From Planctomycetota bacterium (GTDB lineage Bacteria; Planctomycetota; MHYJ01; WSZJ01), in NCBI GenBank assembly GCA_016190145.1, contig JACPRD010000055.1, forward strand, positions 1 to 45,740: a DNA stretch of 45,740 nt. The letters are read 5' to 3'. Positions 8,592 through 17,228 of the stretch are shown piece after piece. Made by a program: the position numbers and the translations under genes. The notes under the pieces were generated by a model. The model did no database searches and was not told where the DNA came from. It saw only the letters and a program-made list of their open reading frames with translations. Each line of letters begins with the position of its first letter. Position 1 is the first letter of the stretch.

Positions 8592-9997
8592 TTCGCGCCC
8601 TCCGGCTTGCGCAACCCTGCCGCCACCAGCTCGGAGACGCGCTTCTTCAGCGTCGCGAGGTCCGGCTCTTCCTCGCCGTACGCTTCCATCACGCGGCGGA
8701 GATTCGCCGTGCATCCGACCAGCTCCCAGCGGGGTTTCGCGCCGCCGCCGGTCGGCCCGGCTTCGAACCAGACGCGCCCGGGCGCCTCGCAGGCGTCTTT
8801 CGTTTTCACCAGGAGGAACCACCGCACTCGCGGGATTCCGGCGTCCTCGCCGACCGATTCGACGACCTGAACCTCGTCGACGCCGACCTCCCCCTCGACG
8901 TCGAACGTCTCCACCACCTCGAAGTCGTCCTGCCCGATCGCCCCGAGCGCGGCCCACAGTGGCTCCATTTCGGGGTCGTCGTCGTTCCACCCCGCCTCCC
9001 ACATCGCACACGGATAAAGCCCGATCTGGAAGTAATAGACGCCGAGGATCCGCCCGAACGCGCGACTCTCCCCCCACGTCAGTCGCCCCGCCGCGATCTC
9101 GAACTCCGCGATCCGCTGCGGGATCAGCGCGCTGAGGTTCGTGCCGCGGGCCGTGTGCGCCTCGTACGCGTTCAGGTGCGCGTACGCCCCGATCAGGTCC
9201 TGCTGGATCCCGAGATGCTCCGGGTGCGCCTCGCGCGCCCGCTCCAGCGACGCCGCCGACTTCGTCCAACCCTCGCGGGATGTCGCGGGATCCTCCTGAA
9301 GGGCCTCCGGGAGGAACCTCCGGTGCTCCGCCCAGTCCGCCAGCGCGGCCTCCGCCTTCAGGAACGCCGCGCGCGCGACTCCGGGTGCGTCCTCGCGCCG
9401 CTCCGTCTCCACGGAGGCGACGCGGATTTCATGAAAGCGCTCGTCGAGCTCCCGCTCCGCAGCGTCCAGCGGCGCGCGCGCCGCCGCAAGCCGGTCCTGC
9501 GCGTCCGCCTCCGCCCGCTCCGCCTCCTCCAGCTTCGCCGCAGTCTCGACACCCTTATCCACCAGGAGCTTCAATTTCTCGACCGCCTCACCGGCCCTCT
9601 GCGCCTCCGCCTCCGCCGCGTCCCTTGCTTCGCGGAGCCTGGGAAGCGACCTCCGGAGTTCGTGTCGGCGCCAGTCCTCGTCCTGGGACCACTGGAGGTC
9701 CAGGAAGTAAACGCTGCACAGGAATCGCCCCTTCCTTCCCTCGAGGATTTCGGCCCGGTAAGCCCTGAGCGGCTTGCCCCGGCGCTCCAGAAGGACCCAG
9801 ACGTCGCCGTTGTCCGGCCGGTTGGATTCGTCGTCGCCATGGAAGAGAGTGACCAGGTCGTCGCCGTCGCGACGTGCCTCCGCGGGGTTGAGCGCGCGGA
9901 TTTCTTCGGGCCGCCACGCCGAGTCCTGCGCCGGGGCCCCGCGAGAGGCGGCAAGAGCCAGGGCACCCGCCAGCACCGCAAGCTTGAGTCTGCGCAC
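8588..9997 (-). CDS. Secreted protein with central coiled coil
   Basis: The GTG start at 9997 lies about six bases after AGGGAGA and yields a signal peptide (LKLAVLAGALALAASRGAPA). The protein is 469 residues. Residues 30-110 form a beta-rich segment (DDLVTLFHGDDESNRPDNG, then VWVLLERRGKPLRAYRAEIL). Residues 115-215 are a long charged coiled coil (REARDAAEAEAQRAGEAVEK, AAKLEEAERAEADAQDRLA). The C-terminal half has TPR-like helices (AREAHPEHLGIQQDLIGAYA) and an acidic beta domain. The stop overlaps the next start by four bases, so it is coupled to the large TPR protein downstream. The pair may form an extracytoplasmic complex. No known family was recognised. Confidence 0.78.
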   Translation of the reverse strand: MRRLKLAVLAGALALAASRGAPAQDSAWRPEEIRALNPAEARRDGDDLVTLFHGDDESNRPDNGDVWVLLERRGKPLRAYRAEILEGRKGRFLCSVYFLDLQWSQDEDWRRHELRRSLPRLREARDAAEAEAQRAGEAVEKLKLLVDKGVETAAKLEEAERAEADAQDRLAAARAPLDAAERELDERFHEIRVASVETERREDAPGVARAAFLKAEAALADWAEHRRFLPEALQEDPATSREGWTKSAASLERAREAHPEHLGIQQDLIGAYAHLNAYEAHTARGTNLSALIPQRIAEFEIAAGRLTWGESRAFGRILGVYYFQIGLYPCAMWEAGWNDDDPEMEPLWAALGAIGQDDFEVVETFDVEGEVGVDEVQVVESVGEDAGIPRVRWFLLVKTKDACEAPGRVWFEAGPTGGGAKPRWELVGCTANLRRVMEAYGEEEPDLATLKKRVSELVAAGLRKPEGAK

Positions 9998-10109
9998 GCG
10001 AATCTCCCTGGCTCGGACGGGACGTCCGTTCCCAGCCCATCAGCCGGCGAGCAACGGCATTTGAGCCGATTTGAGACGAAACGCAAATGGTCGTGTTTGG
10101 GCGAACGCC

Positions 10110-10186
10110 CCCGTTCGTGGTCGGCCAGATCGCGTCGTTGGTGGCGCCGCGCTTCCTTTTCACGCGGACGAGTTCGGGGGCGGAGT
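10110..10186 (-). pseudogene. Fragment of the YprB-like exonuclease gene (copy 1)
   Basis: This stretch resembles the C-terminal coding part of the intact exonuclease at 38916-40115. On the minus strand it reads APELVRVKRKRGATNDA where the intact gene has APELARVKKKRGAADDA. A small internal deletion and base changes have broken the frame. It joins the left-truncated miniature element at a shared GGGGGCGG, which suggests a microhomology-driven deletion. It lies in the 260-base space upstream of the secreted coiled-coil gene. No other gene is seen there. Confidence 0.65.
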
Positions 10187-10269
10187 CGGCCGGCTCGTCC
10201 AGATTTGCCAACCGTGGGTCTTCCTGCCTGCCGACGGAGCATCCCAGCCCGATTTATTCACAAACTCTG
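10178..10269. repeat. MITE-like palindromic element, left-truncated copy
   Basis: This copy shares about 90 bp with the element at 63-181: the internal GTCGGCCGGC arm, the CGTGGGTCTTCCTGCC centre and the right terminal repeat ending CACAAACTCTG. The left terminal repeat is missing and is replaced by exonuclease-fragment sequence. Read on the minus strand, its last twelve bases are CAGAGTTTGTGA, which encode Q-S-L-stop. The element therefore supplies the last residues and stop codon of the TPR gene that ends at 10258. Confidence 0.7.
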
Positions 10270-11779
10270 ATCGAACGGCGGCACTCCGGCGCCTGCGCAG
10301 CGAAGCCTCATGTCCTTCGTGTAGTCGGCCAGAGTCCGGGTGTCGCCGACTTCCCGCAGAATCAGCGCACCGCGGCGCCACTCCGCCCCGGCCGCTTCGC
10401 CCTGTCCCCGCGCGAGCAGGTGAAGGGCGCGATCGCAGAGGTGGACTCCTTCCATGTGCCTGTTGCCGGCGCGCCGGTGAAGTGCGAAGGCCTCCTGGAA
10501 GCGCAGTTCCGAGGCTTCGGTTCGGCCCAGGAGCGCATCGACGCTCGCCAGACTCCCGAGGACGACTCCCTCGAGCCGGGCATCGCCGATTTCACGGCAG
10601 ATCGCGAGCGCGCCGGACCACTCCTGTTCAGCTTCGGCGAGCCTGCCCGTGTTCAGCAGAACGAGAGCGATGTTCGAGAGGGCGACGCCCTGCTCGCGGC
10701 GGTTTCCCATGTCGCGGTGGAGCTCGAGGGCCTGGCGGAAGCCCGACAGCGCCTCGTCGTACTTCGACGACTGCTCGCGGAGCACGGCGAGGTTGAGGAG
10801 GACCGTCGCCTCCTCCCGCCTCTGGCCGGCGTCGCGGAGGAGCGCAAGGGTCTCGAGGAAGAGCCGCTCCGCCGATTCGGCGCGGCCGGTGTACTGGTGC
10901 ACGACTGCCATGTGACCGATCGTGCGCGCTGAGCTCCCGACGTCCCCGATCTCCCGGAAGGCCGCCAGCGCGGCCTCGTACCCGTCCTCCGCTTCACGCA
11001 TCCTGCCCTGCTCGCGATCGAGCGTCGCGAGGTTGCCGAGCCACGCCCTCGCTGCGGCGGTTGCCGAGCTCCTTGTGGATCCTGAGGGCGGCGCGAAACA
11101 GCGCACGCGCCTCTTCCATGTTCCCCTGCTCCCTTCGGAGGGTGGCAAGACTGTTGAGCGTGACACCCTCGCCATGCCGGTCGCCCGACGACCGCTGCAG
11201 GGCCAGCGCGGCCTCCAGATCTTTGCGGGAGAGTTCGATGCGGCCCGTATTCTGGCGGATGAGCCCCCGGCTACTCAGCGCGGCCCCCTCCCCCTGCCGA
11301 TGTCCGACTCCGCGGAACTCGCCCAGCGCCTGCTCCTGCAGCGCTTCTGCCGCCTGCATTCGCCCCTGCACATACGCGGCCGCGGCAGCCCGCAGCAGCG
11401 CAATGCCCCGCTCCGGCCCGGCGATCCGGTCCGCAAGCGCCTGCCACAGGGCTTCCGCCATGCCGTAGCGGAAGCTCTTTTCGGCGACCTCCGACGCGCG
11501 ACGGAGGTAGAGCGATTCGCGTTGAGGCGGAGCGGTCGACGCGAGGCGCGCGTGAAGGGCCAGCTCCTGTGCGAAGGGGTCGGACGGGTGCGGAGGAACA
11601 GGTGGGGCGTGCCCGAGAGTCAGCGGCAGGGGCAGCGGCGGGGCCCCGCCGCAGAGGTCCTCGATCAGCAAGAAGGCCAGCCCGTGCAGCCGCGCGCGAT
11701 CGCCGGGGAGCTGGAGCTGGTAGGCGGCGTCGCGGAGAAGCGCATGACGGAACGAATAGGCGGTTTCCGCGGAGATCAC
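10258..11779 (-). pseudogene. TPR paralog of the STAND-tail family, frameshifted
   Basis: The gene begins at GTG 11779 with the family N-cap (ETAYSFRHALLRDAAYQLQL). The first frame ends near 10994 after LGNRRSEGVA, and the family sequence resumes in another frame as LGNLATLDREQGRMREAE. At the break (about 11044-11052, minus strand) the sequence is GGCGTGGCTCGGCAACCTC. Paralogs have the equivalent of GGCGTGGCGCTCGGCAACCTC, so two bases are missing. About eight 40-residue TPRs are present across both frames. The C-cap is conserved (EGVHLCDRALHLLARGQ, then CAGAGVPPFD). The last three residues and stop come from the miniature element at 10178-10269. An assembly error is possible, because the rest of the frame is well preserved. 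Confidence 0.8.
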
Positions 11780-11846
11780 GACGGCATGATAAGCGAGGCC
11801 CGTGGGTGGGCGTGCCGGCCTTCGAGGAACCGGAGCGTGTTTTTGC

Positions 11847-12074
11847 CTATGGAGCCGGTTGAGCCGGGCGGCTTTCCGACTGTTTCACGGACCTGAAGGT
11901 CCGGGTGCTGAAGGCGTTGCTGGGGGTGGATCCGGGAGGAGTGCGGGGGAAGGTCGCACGCAACCACGCCAGGACCTTGTCTCGGAACGTCCTCTCTTCC
12001 CTCAGGACCTCATCCGCCTCCGTTCCAGTCGCCTGGCGCGGGCGCTCGTACGAGATCCGGTTCCGCCGTCTCAA
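11847..12074 (-). pseudogene. C-terminal fragment of a HEPN-type toxin partner
   Basis: A 75-residue frame starts with TTG overlapping the stop of the nucleotidyltransferase gene (TTGA at 12071-12074). Its first part, RRRNRISYERPRQATG then EADEVLREERTFRDKVLAWL, resembles the last helices of HEPN proteins that pair with minimal nucleotidyltransferases, where a basic xRRxRN segment and an ERxx-EADE-WL ending are common. The N-terminal half of a HEPN protein is absent: reading upstream in frame meets a stop within about 35 bases. The rest of the frame (PPGSTPSNAFSTRTFRS) looks unlike the family. It appears to be a truncated toxin next to an intact partner. The family call is from pattern memory and not certain. 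Confidence 0.45.
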
Positions 12075-12727
12075 GAAGTCCCGCGATTTCGGCCAGTGTA
12101 GGTTTCACCCTGACGAGTCGCTTCGCTTTCAAGAATCGCTGCAAGCTCAGTTTCTGATCCTATCAGGAAGATTTTCGGCGACTTCACGATCCTCTCGACG
12201 AACCCGCCGGCCTCCCGGTAATTCGTTCGAAACTCCTCAGGGCTCCAGGTCACCGTATTCAGCTCGCGTCCCGCCATTTTCATCGAGGGCTCCAGGACCT
12301 CAAGCGCTTCGCGATGCGGCAGGTTCCCCACGATCGCCAGGTCGATGTCGCTGCTTTCGTCCTCCTGGGCGCGTGCGATCGAGCCGAAGACGAAGGCGAC
12401 GTTGATCCTGGCTCGCGCCTTCTCGATTTGCCGGAACTTCCCCTCGAAAAAACTCGCCTTGAGGAAGAACGTCTTCAACTCGGGGTAGTAGGGGTTGTCC
12501 GTGTTGGCGCGGTAAGACCGGCGGCCGCGCACGAGCCGGGTCTTTACGAGTCCGGCGCCCCTCAGGCGTTTCAGTTCGCGGCGGAGCGCACCCAGCGGGA
12601 GCCTCTCTTCGCGGGCGAGAACTCGCTCAGGAAGCTCCTGCACGCCCGACAGCATGAGGCGCCGGAGAGCCTTGACGCGAACCTCTGAGGTGAAAAGGGC
12701 TCCGAACGTCTTCATCCGAGGACTCAT
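12071..12727 (-). CDS. Winged-helix minimal nucleotidyltransferase (MNT antitoxin type)
   Basis: The protein is about 218 residues from ATG 12727. The N-terminal 75 residues look like a winged-helix DNA-binding domain (SEVRVKALRRLMLSG, then LRRELKRLRGAGLVKTRLV). The C-terminal domain has the nucleotidyltransferase signature GSIARAQEDESSDIDLAIVG, with GS at 115-116 and the metal-binding pair D128 and D130. In MNT-HEPN modules such proteins neutralise a HEPN RNase, in some cases by AMP transfer. The partner here (11847-12074) overlaps its stop but seems N-terminally truncated. The fused DNA-binding domain and palindromes just upstream suggest autoregulation. The sequence looks intact. Confidence 0.8.
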   Translation of the reverse strand: MSPRMKTFGALFTSEVRVKALRRLMLSGVQELPERVLAREERLPLGALRRELKRLRGAGLVKTRLVRGRRSYRANTDNPYYPELKTFFLKASFFEGKFRQIEKARARINVAFVFGSIARAQEDESSDIDLAIVGNLPHREALEVLEPSMKMAGRELNTVTWSPEEFRTNYREAGGFVERIVKSPKIFLIGSETELAAILESEATRQGETYTGRNRGTS

Positions 12728-12756
12728 GTTGGTTACTATGACATGCTCAACTTGAG
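12725..12756. promoter_or_regulatory. Palindromes at the start of the MNT gene
   Basis: Two inverted repeats lie side by side at the nucleotidyltransferase start: CATGT (12725-12729) with ACATG (12741-12745), and CTCAACTTGAG (12746-12756, perfect with one central base). The stretch is AT-richer than its surroundings. Position and symmetry fit an operator for the gene's own winged-helix domain. This is inference. Confidence 0.4.
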
Positions 12757-12849
12757 TACGCAAGAGCGACCAATCTGATCACGCCCGATTCTGGCTGCGC
12801 TGCGCGGACGATCGACAGCCGGATCGTCTCGCTTCGCTCGCTCAGGATG

Positions 12850-13134
12850 GCCAAAGGGGGCGTGAGCGGGAGCGTAGAGGAGAACAGTTTGGAACGTGTG
12901 CCCTGGAGCGGCGGCGGCAATGCGGTGGGTGGGCCGGTAGTCGGAAGAGCGCGCGAATCTTCCCGGGCGAGAAGCCCGAGGGGCTCGAGGATTCTCCAGA
13001 CGACGTCCTCGTCATGGATGAAGGCGACCACCTTCATCTCGGAACCGCAGCGGGGGCAGGCGAGCGGGTTGACCTCGCAGATCCTGGCGCTGAGGCGGGC
13101 CCAGGCGCGGCGGAGCCGTGTAAAAGAACCCCAA
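12850..13134 (-). mobile_element. IS91-type transposase C-terminal remnant (copy 1)
   Basis: The minus strand encodes RLRRAWARLSARICEVNPLA, then CPRCGSEMKVVAFIHDEDVV and RILEPLGLL. This is the zinc-ribbon-like tail typical of IS91/IS801-family (Y2) transposases. The N-terminal and catalytic parts are missing. The upstream side is replaced by the AT-rich hairpin repeat at 13151-13227. Downstream the frame drifts into low-complexity sequence (TGPPTALPPPLQG). From 12764 to 12850 nothing else is recognised. A better preserved copy is at 34980-35460. Confidence 0.65.
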
Positions 13135-13150
13135 AAGTCAAATTCCTTCG

Positions 13151-13227
13151 AAATCCCAAATCGCAAATCCCGATCTTGCGACCAGGTTGTGATTTGCCGT
13201 CTCGTTGGGATTTGAGATTTGGGATTT
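13151..13227. repeat. AT-rich hairpin repeat
   Basis: Two 21-base arms, 13151-13171 (starting AAATCCCAAATC) and 13207-13227 (GGGATTTGAGATTTGGG), are inverted copies with one mismatch, separated by 35 bases. Each arm is built from short GGGATTT/GATTT units. The base composition is very unlike the surrounding GC-rich DNA. It sits exactly at the edge of the transposase remnant, between that and the TPR gene ending at 13282. Confidence 0.75.
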
Positions 13228-13281
13228 CCCTGACGTCCCCCTCCCGCCAGAGCGATCAAGGAACGCAATGCGCCGCCACAT

Positions 13282-14718
13282 CTACGCGGTCGGTTCTTCC
13301 AACGGCGCCACTCCCGCACTGGCGCAAGCGTCGCGCATCTCGCCGGTTTTGCGCGCGAGGTCGCCCTTGCTTCCCATTTCGCGAAGGAGCGCCGCGCCCT
13401 CGCTCCAGCGCGCGCGAGCTTCTTCCGGCCGGGCCAGAGACAGCAGGAGCACGGCGAATTCGCACAGCCCGGTTCCCGCAAAGCGTCTGTTGCCGACCTC
13501 GCGATGGATCGCGATCGCCCGCACAAGGCTCCGCTCGGCCTGCTCAAGGCGATTGGTCCACTTGTAGACGTCGGCCAGAATCCCAAGCGTGATGCCCTCG
13601 AATCGGCTGTCGCCGATCTCGCGGTGGATGGCGAGCGCCTGCTCGCAGCTCCGCTCGGCCTGCTCGAAACGGCCGGTCTGCTTGTAGACGTCGGCCAAGT
13701 TCCCCAGCGTGATGCCCTCGGACATGCCGTCGCCGACCTCGCGGTGGATGGCGATCGCCTGCTCGCAGGTCCGCTCGGCCTGGTCGAGGCGGCCGGCGTC
13801 CTGGTGCAGGAGGACCAGGTTTCCCAGCGCGATGCCCTCGGCCCGGCGGTCGGCGACTTCCCGGAGAATGGCGAGCGCCCGCTCATAGGCCCGCTCGGCC
13901 TGCTCCAGGCGGCCGGTCTGCCGGTACAGGCTGGCCATGTTTGCCATCGCGAAGCCTTCATTTCGGCGGTTCCCGACCTCGCGGTGAATGGCGAGCGCCT
14001 GTTCGTAAATCCGCTCGGCGGCGTCTATGCGGCCGGTGTCTCGATACAGGCCGGCCAGGTTCCCCAACAAGTTCCCCTCAGTTCGACGGTCGCCGACTTC
14101 GCGGTGAATCGCGAGCGCCTCCGCGCAGCTTCGCTCGGCCTGCTCGACGCGGCCGGTCACCTGGTAAAGGCCGGCCAGATTCCACAGCGCGACGCCCTCG
14201 GCACGGCGGTTCCCGACCTCGCGATGACTCGCAATCGCCCGCTCGATCAGAGGCTCGGCGACCTCCAGCCGGCCCGCGTGAATCGCCGCCACCCCTGCCC
14301 TTCTCAGAGACCGCCCCTTCTTCTCCCCCCCGGCCTGCTCCGCAAGCTTCTCCCACAGCCGCTGGGCGTCGTCATCACGATGGCCGGCCTCCGCGACCTC
14401 GGCCGCGCGCCCCAGATAGAGCATGCGCGCGGCGAGCATCCCTTCAAGAGCGGCCCTCCCTTCCTGCGACGGCGCCGAGCCGACCAGCCGCGCATGCTCC
14501 GAGAGCTCCAGCGCGAAGCGGTCGGTCGGGTGGGGTTGGAACTGGCCGTCGCCGGAGTCGTCGTCCGCCGTCTCGGGCGGCCGGCCGCCGAGGACCCCTT
14601 CGATGAGCGCAAACGCCAACCCGTGCAGCCTCGCACGGTCGCCGGGAAGCTGGAGCTGGTAGGCGGCGTCGCGGAGGACGGCGTGGCGGAAGAGGTAGGC
14701 GAGTTCGGCTGAGCTCAC
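13282..14718 (-). CDS. TPR protein of the STAND-tail family (intact, about 7 repeats)
   Basis: The protein is 478 residues from GTG 14718. Residues 4-24 are the constant N-cap (AELAYLFRHAVLRDAAYQLQ), like the end of the winged-helix region of STAND NTPases, but no ATPase domain is present. A helical linker follows (LYLGRAAEVAEAGHRDDDA). From about residue 150 come about seven 40-residue TPRs with consensus GDRRxEGxxLGNLAxLYxx, then TGRxEQAERxxExALAIHRE. This repeat length and the conserved N and R resemble LGN/Pins TPRs, which bind extended peptides. The C-cap (GTGLCEFAVLLLSLARPEEA, then RDACASAGVAPLEE) is more diverged than in the paralogs. It has no signal peptide, so it is probably cytoplasmic. 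The binding partner is unknown. Confidence 0.85.
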   Translation of the reverse strand: MSSAELAYLFRHAVLRDAAYQLQLPGDRARLHGLAFALIEGVLGGRPPETADDDSGDGQFQPHPTDRFALELSEHARLVGSAPSQEGRAALEGMLAARMLYLGRAAEVAEAGHRDDDAQRLWEKLAEQAGGEKKGRSLRRAGVAAIHAGRLEVAEPLIERAIASHREVGNRRAEGVALWNLAGLYQVTGRVEQAERSCAEALAIHREVGDRRTEGNLLGNLAGLYRDTGRIDAAERIYEQALAIHREVGNRRNEGFAMANMASLYRQTGRLEQAERAYERALAILREVADRRAEGIALGNLVLLHQDAGRLDQAERTCEQAIAIHREVGDGMSEGITLGNLADVYKQTGRFEQAERSCEQALAIHREIGDSRFEGITLGILADVYKWTNRLEQAERSLVRAIAIHREVGNRRFAGTGLCEFAVLLLSLARPEEARARWSEGAALLREMGSKGDLARKTGEMRDACASAGVAPLEEPTA

Positions 14719-14754
14719 GCGGGCATCCTACTGTCCGGCCTACTTTCCCTGAAG

Positions 14755-14935
14755 TTCCCCCCGCTTCCTGGACAGGTGGCTAAGCTGAGATCCTAGTCGC
14801 CGTCCGAAAGGGGGAAGGCTCATGGGACAGAAGCGGAAGAGGCATGCGGATGAGGCCAAGGCGAGGGTTGCGCTGGAGGAGGTGCGCCGGATCAAGGCGC
14901 TGGCGGAGTTTTTCCAGACCGAGCTTCCTCGTTGA
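14755..14935 (+). mobile_element. IS3-family 5' end remnant with truncated orfA
   Basis: A 37-residue frame (ATG 14822 to TGA 14935) reads MGQKRKRHADEAKARVALEE, like the start of IS3-family OrfA helix-turn-helix proteins (usually KRxxxEFKAKVALEAL). It is preceded by CCGCTTCCTGGACAGGTGGC at about 14761-14780, which looks like an element left end. OrfA ends after about 37 residues, and no orfB or right end follows. The protease gene begins 35 bases later. A short inverted repeat (AAAGCG...CGCTTT) lies at the junction. Confidence 0.5.
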
Positions 14936-14969
14936 AAGCGGCCCCGCTTTGTGGTTTAAGAACGGGGAG

Positions 14970-17225
14970 ATGAGAACCACGGCGGCGGCCCGGTGGATCC
15001 TGCTGGGGGCGGCCCTGATCCTCGCGACGGGAGGCGGACTCGCCGCCTACTGGGCGTGGAAGTCTCAGGACCGCGTTCCGACCCTCACGCTCGGATCGAG
15101 CGAACTCGTCTTCCAGCACACCGAAGGAGATTCCCGCGCTCCCGTCGGGACGCTTCGCGTCCTTTCGGCCGGACCGGCGCCCTTCACTGTCGAGAGCGGA
15201 GTCTCCTGGCTCGCGGTCGCGCCCTCTTCCGGCACCGCTCCGGCCGATGTGACCGTCACCGCCGCTCTGTCGCTCGGCGCCGGGACGCACACGGGCCGGA
15301 TCGTCGTGCGCGATGTCCGGGGGGAGGCGACGGTCGTTCCCGTCGTCGTGGTCGTCGCGCGCCGGGAGGCGCCGAAGGAGGACCGGCTCGCGCCGGAGGT
15401 CCTCGAGCGCGTGCGCCGCGCGACGGTATTCATCACCTGCCGCTACCGGCCGATCGAGAGAACGGATCCCTACAACCGTCACCGCGTGTCGGACGACGAT
15501 CAGCTCGTCGGGTGCGGGACCGGGTTCTTCCTGAACTCCGAAGGCCTCCTGCTCACGAATGAGCACGTGGTCAGCGCGGTGAGAGCGTACGACCCGAAGA
15601 AGGAACCCCGCGGAAGCCTCGACTGGTGGGCTGCGCGGCAGATCTTCCTTCTGGAGTCCGTGACGGTTCGGATCTACAGCGGCACGGGAGAATCGCGGGA
15701 GTATCCGGCGCAGGTGCTCTGCACGCGCCCTTTCCCGCTCGACCTCGCGCTCGTGCGCGTGCAGGGCGGCGGTCCGTTCGAGTTCCTGCCGGGGATCGAT
15801 CCGAATGAGGAGGTCGCCGACCCGCCCGTCGGAGCACCCGTCTGGTCCGTGGGATTCCCAATGGGGCTGGAGATGGAGGCGGCGCTTCTGTCGGAACTCC
15901 GCATGACTCCGAATCCAAACGGGCCCGACATTTCCTTGAGGTCGGGCACCGTCAGCTGTCTCCGCCGCGACGCCGGCGGCCGGGTGAAGGCCGTCGAGCA
16001 TACCTGTCCGATCGAACCCGGCAACAGCGGCGGCCCCCTCGTCGACAGCCGGGGCAGGCTCTTCGGGATCAACTCGTTCGGGCTGGGGGAAGAGGGGAAG
16101 TTCGCGATTCCCCAGGCCCGCATCCTCGACGAGATCCGCCCCGCACTCTATCTCAACGGCTGCCGAAAGCCCGGCTCGTCGATTCCGAGCCGCACGCTGC
16201 GGGTGGATCCCGCAGATGCCAAACCAGACATTTCCCACAAGCATGACGAGGCCGGGAGTTGCCGCGCCGCTCCCGAGGGAGCATTCGCCACGATCGAGGA
16301 GGCGGTCCGGGACTCCCATTCCGGCGACATCCTCCGGCTCGCTGCCGGGACGCACCGGCTGACGAAGCCCCTGTTCCTGCCCCATGACCTTCGGTTGCAC
16401 GGAGCGGGTCGGGACCGGACCACGATCGCGGGGGGGCTGATTGTCAGCCCGGAACGGAATGGGTCGACGGAAATCTCGGACCTGACGATCGGCCGGTTTG
16501 AGCCGGGTGAGCTCGCATTGATGGTGCTGGGGGGAAGCCAGGCCTTGTACTTCCACGACCTCAGTATTGATGGATCCATCCGCGTCGGGAATGAAGACTC
16601 ACCTGGAGGCGACATGGATCTCGTGCGGGCCGACGTCCGTCTCGGTATGGAGGTGCTGAAGCAGGGGCATGCCCGCGTCGAGAGCACCCGATTCGGAAAC
16701 CGAATCGTGGTCCAGAGGGACGCTGCGGTAGAACTCCTGGGTTGCACCAGCTTGCGCACAATGGCGAGCGTTCTTGTGACCCAGGGCGGCCGGCTTCGCG
16801 CAAGCGGTTTCGTAGGGGGCGCGCACATCCAAGGGGGCGAGGCGGTCATCGACGACAGTTTCGCGTTCGATACGTTTGCGTGGGAGTGGAAAGTCTCGGA
16901 CGGCGGGCGCGCTGAGTGGGGGGGATGCTCGTGGTCGCTCCTGGGCGCCGTTTCCGTGGAGGGGAGCGGATCGCAGGCGTCCTTTGTCGGGAACCAGTTT
17001 CAGGGCGGCTACGAGGCCGTTCGCGTCTCCGACGGAGCCAGGGCCGATCTGGAGCGCAACGTGATCCGATGCTCGAACCTGGGCGTTGCGGCCGTGGGTG
17101 CCGGCAGCATGATCTCCCTTCGGGGCAATCTGTTCGTCGGATTGCGGAACACTCAGTGGTTTCACAGATCCGGCGGCGGCGAGGTCCGGGACGGGGGCGG
17201 GAATCTGACGAAAACCCAGGACTGA
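14970..17225 (+). CDS. Secreted trypsin-like serine protease with BACON-like and beta-helix domains
   Basis: The protein is 751 residues. ATG 14970 gives an N-terminal anchor (ARWILLGAALILATGGGLAA). Residues 38-130 resemble a BACON-type beta-sandwich (VSWLAVAPSSGTAPADVTVT, GAGTHTGRIVVRD). Residues 135-385 are a trypsin/HtrA-like protease with the triad visible: H199 (LTNEHVVSA), D258 (FPLDLALVR) and S353 (EPGNSGGPLVDS). There is no PDZ domain. From about 420 to 740 the protein is a right-handed beta-helix (FATIEEAVRDSHSGDILRLA, then many short turns such as ARVESTRFGNRIVV). Such helices often bind polysaccharide. It should act outside the membrane. GGGGAG lies directly before the start, which is closer than usual. 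It converges on the next gene with three bases between stops. Confidence 0.85.
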   Translation: MRTTAAARWILLGAALILATGGGLAAYWAWKSQDRVPTLTLGSSELVFQHTEGDSRAPVGTLRVLSAGPAPFTVESGVSWLAVAPSSGTAPADVTVTAALSLGAGTHTGRIVVRDVRGEATVVPVVVVVARREAPKEDRLAPEVLERVRRATVFITCRYRPIERTDPYNRHRVSDDDQLVGCGTGFFLNSEGLLLTNEHVVSAVRAYDPKKEPRGSLDWWAARQIFLLESVTVRIYSGTGESREYPAQVLCTRPFPLDLALVRVQGGGPFEFLPGIDPNEEVADPPVGAPVWSVGFPMGLEMEAALLSELRMTPNPNGPDISLRSGTVSCLRRDAGGRVKAVEHTCPIEPGNSGGPLVDSRGRLFGINSFGLGEEGKFAIPQARILDEIRPALYLNGCRKPGSSIPSRTLRVDPADAKPDISHKHDEAGSCRAAPEGAFATIEEAVRDSHSGDILRLAAGTHRLTKPLFLPHDLRLHGAGRDRTTIAGGLIVSPERNGSTEISDLTIGRFEPGELALMVLGGSQALYFHDLSIDGSIRVGNEDSPGGDMDLVRADVRLGMEVLKQGHARVESTRFGNRIVVQRDAAVELLGCTSLRTMASVLVTQGGRLRASGFVGGAHIQGGEAVIDDSFAFDTFAWEWKVSDGGRAEWGGCSWSLLGAVSVEGSGSQASFVGNQFQGGYEAVRVSDGARADLERNVIRCSNLGVAAVGAGSMISLRGNLFVGLRNTQWFHRSGGGEVRDGGGNLTKTQD

Positions 17226-17228
17226 GGT

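Noticed and set aside
11888..11903. Hairpin CGGACCTGAAGGTCCG as a terminator
   Set aside because: It has a two-base loop and no T-run on either side.
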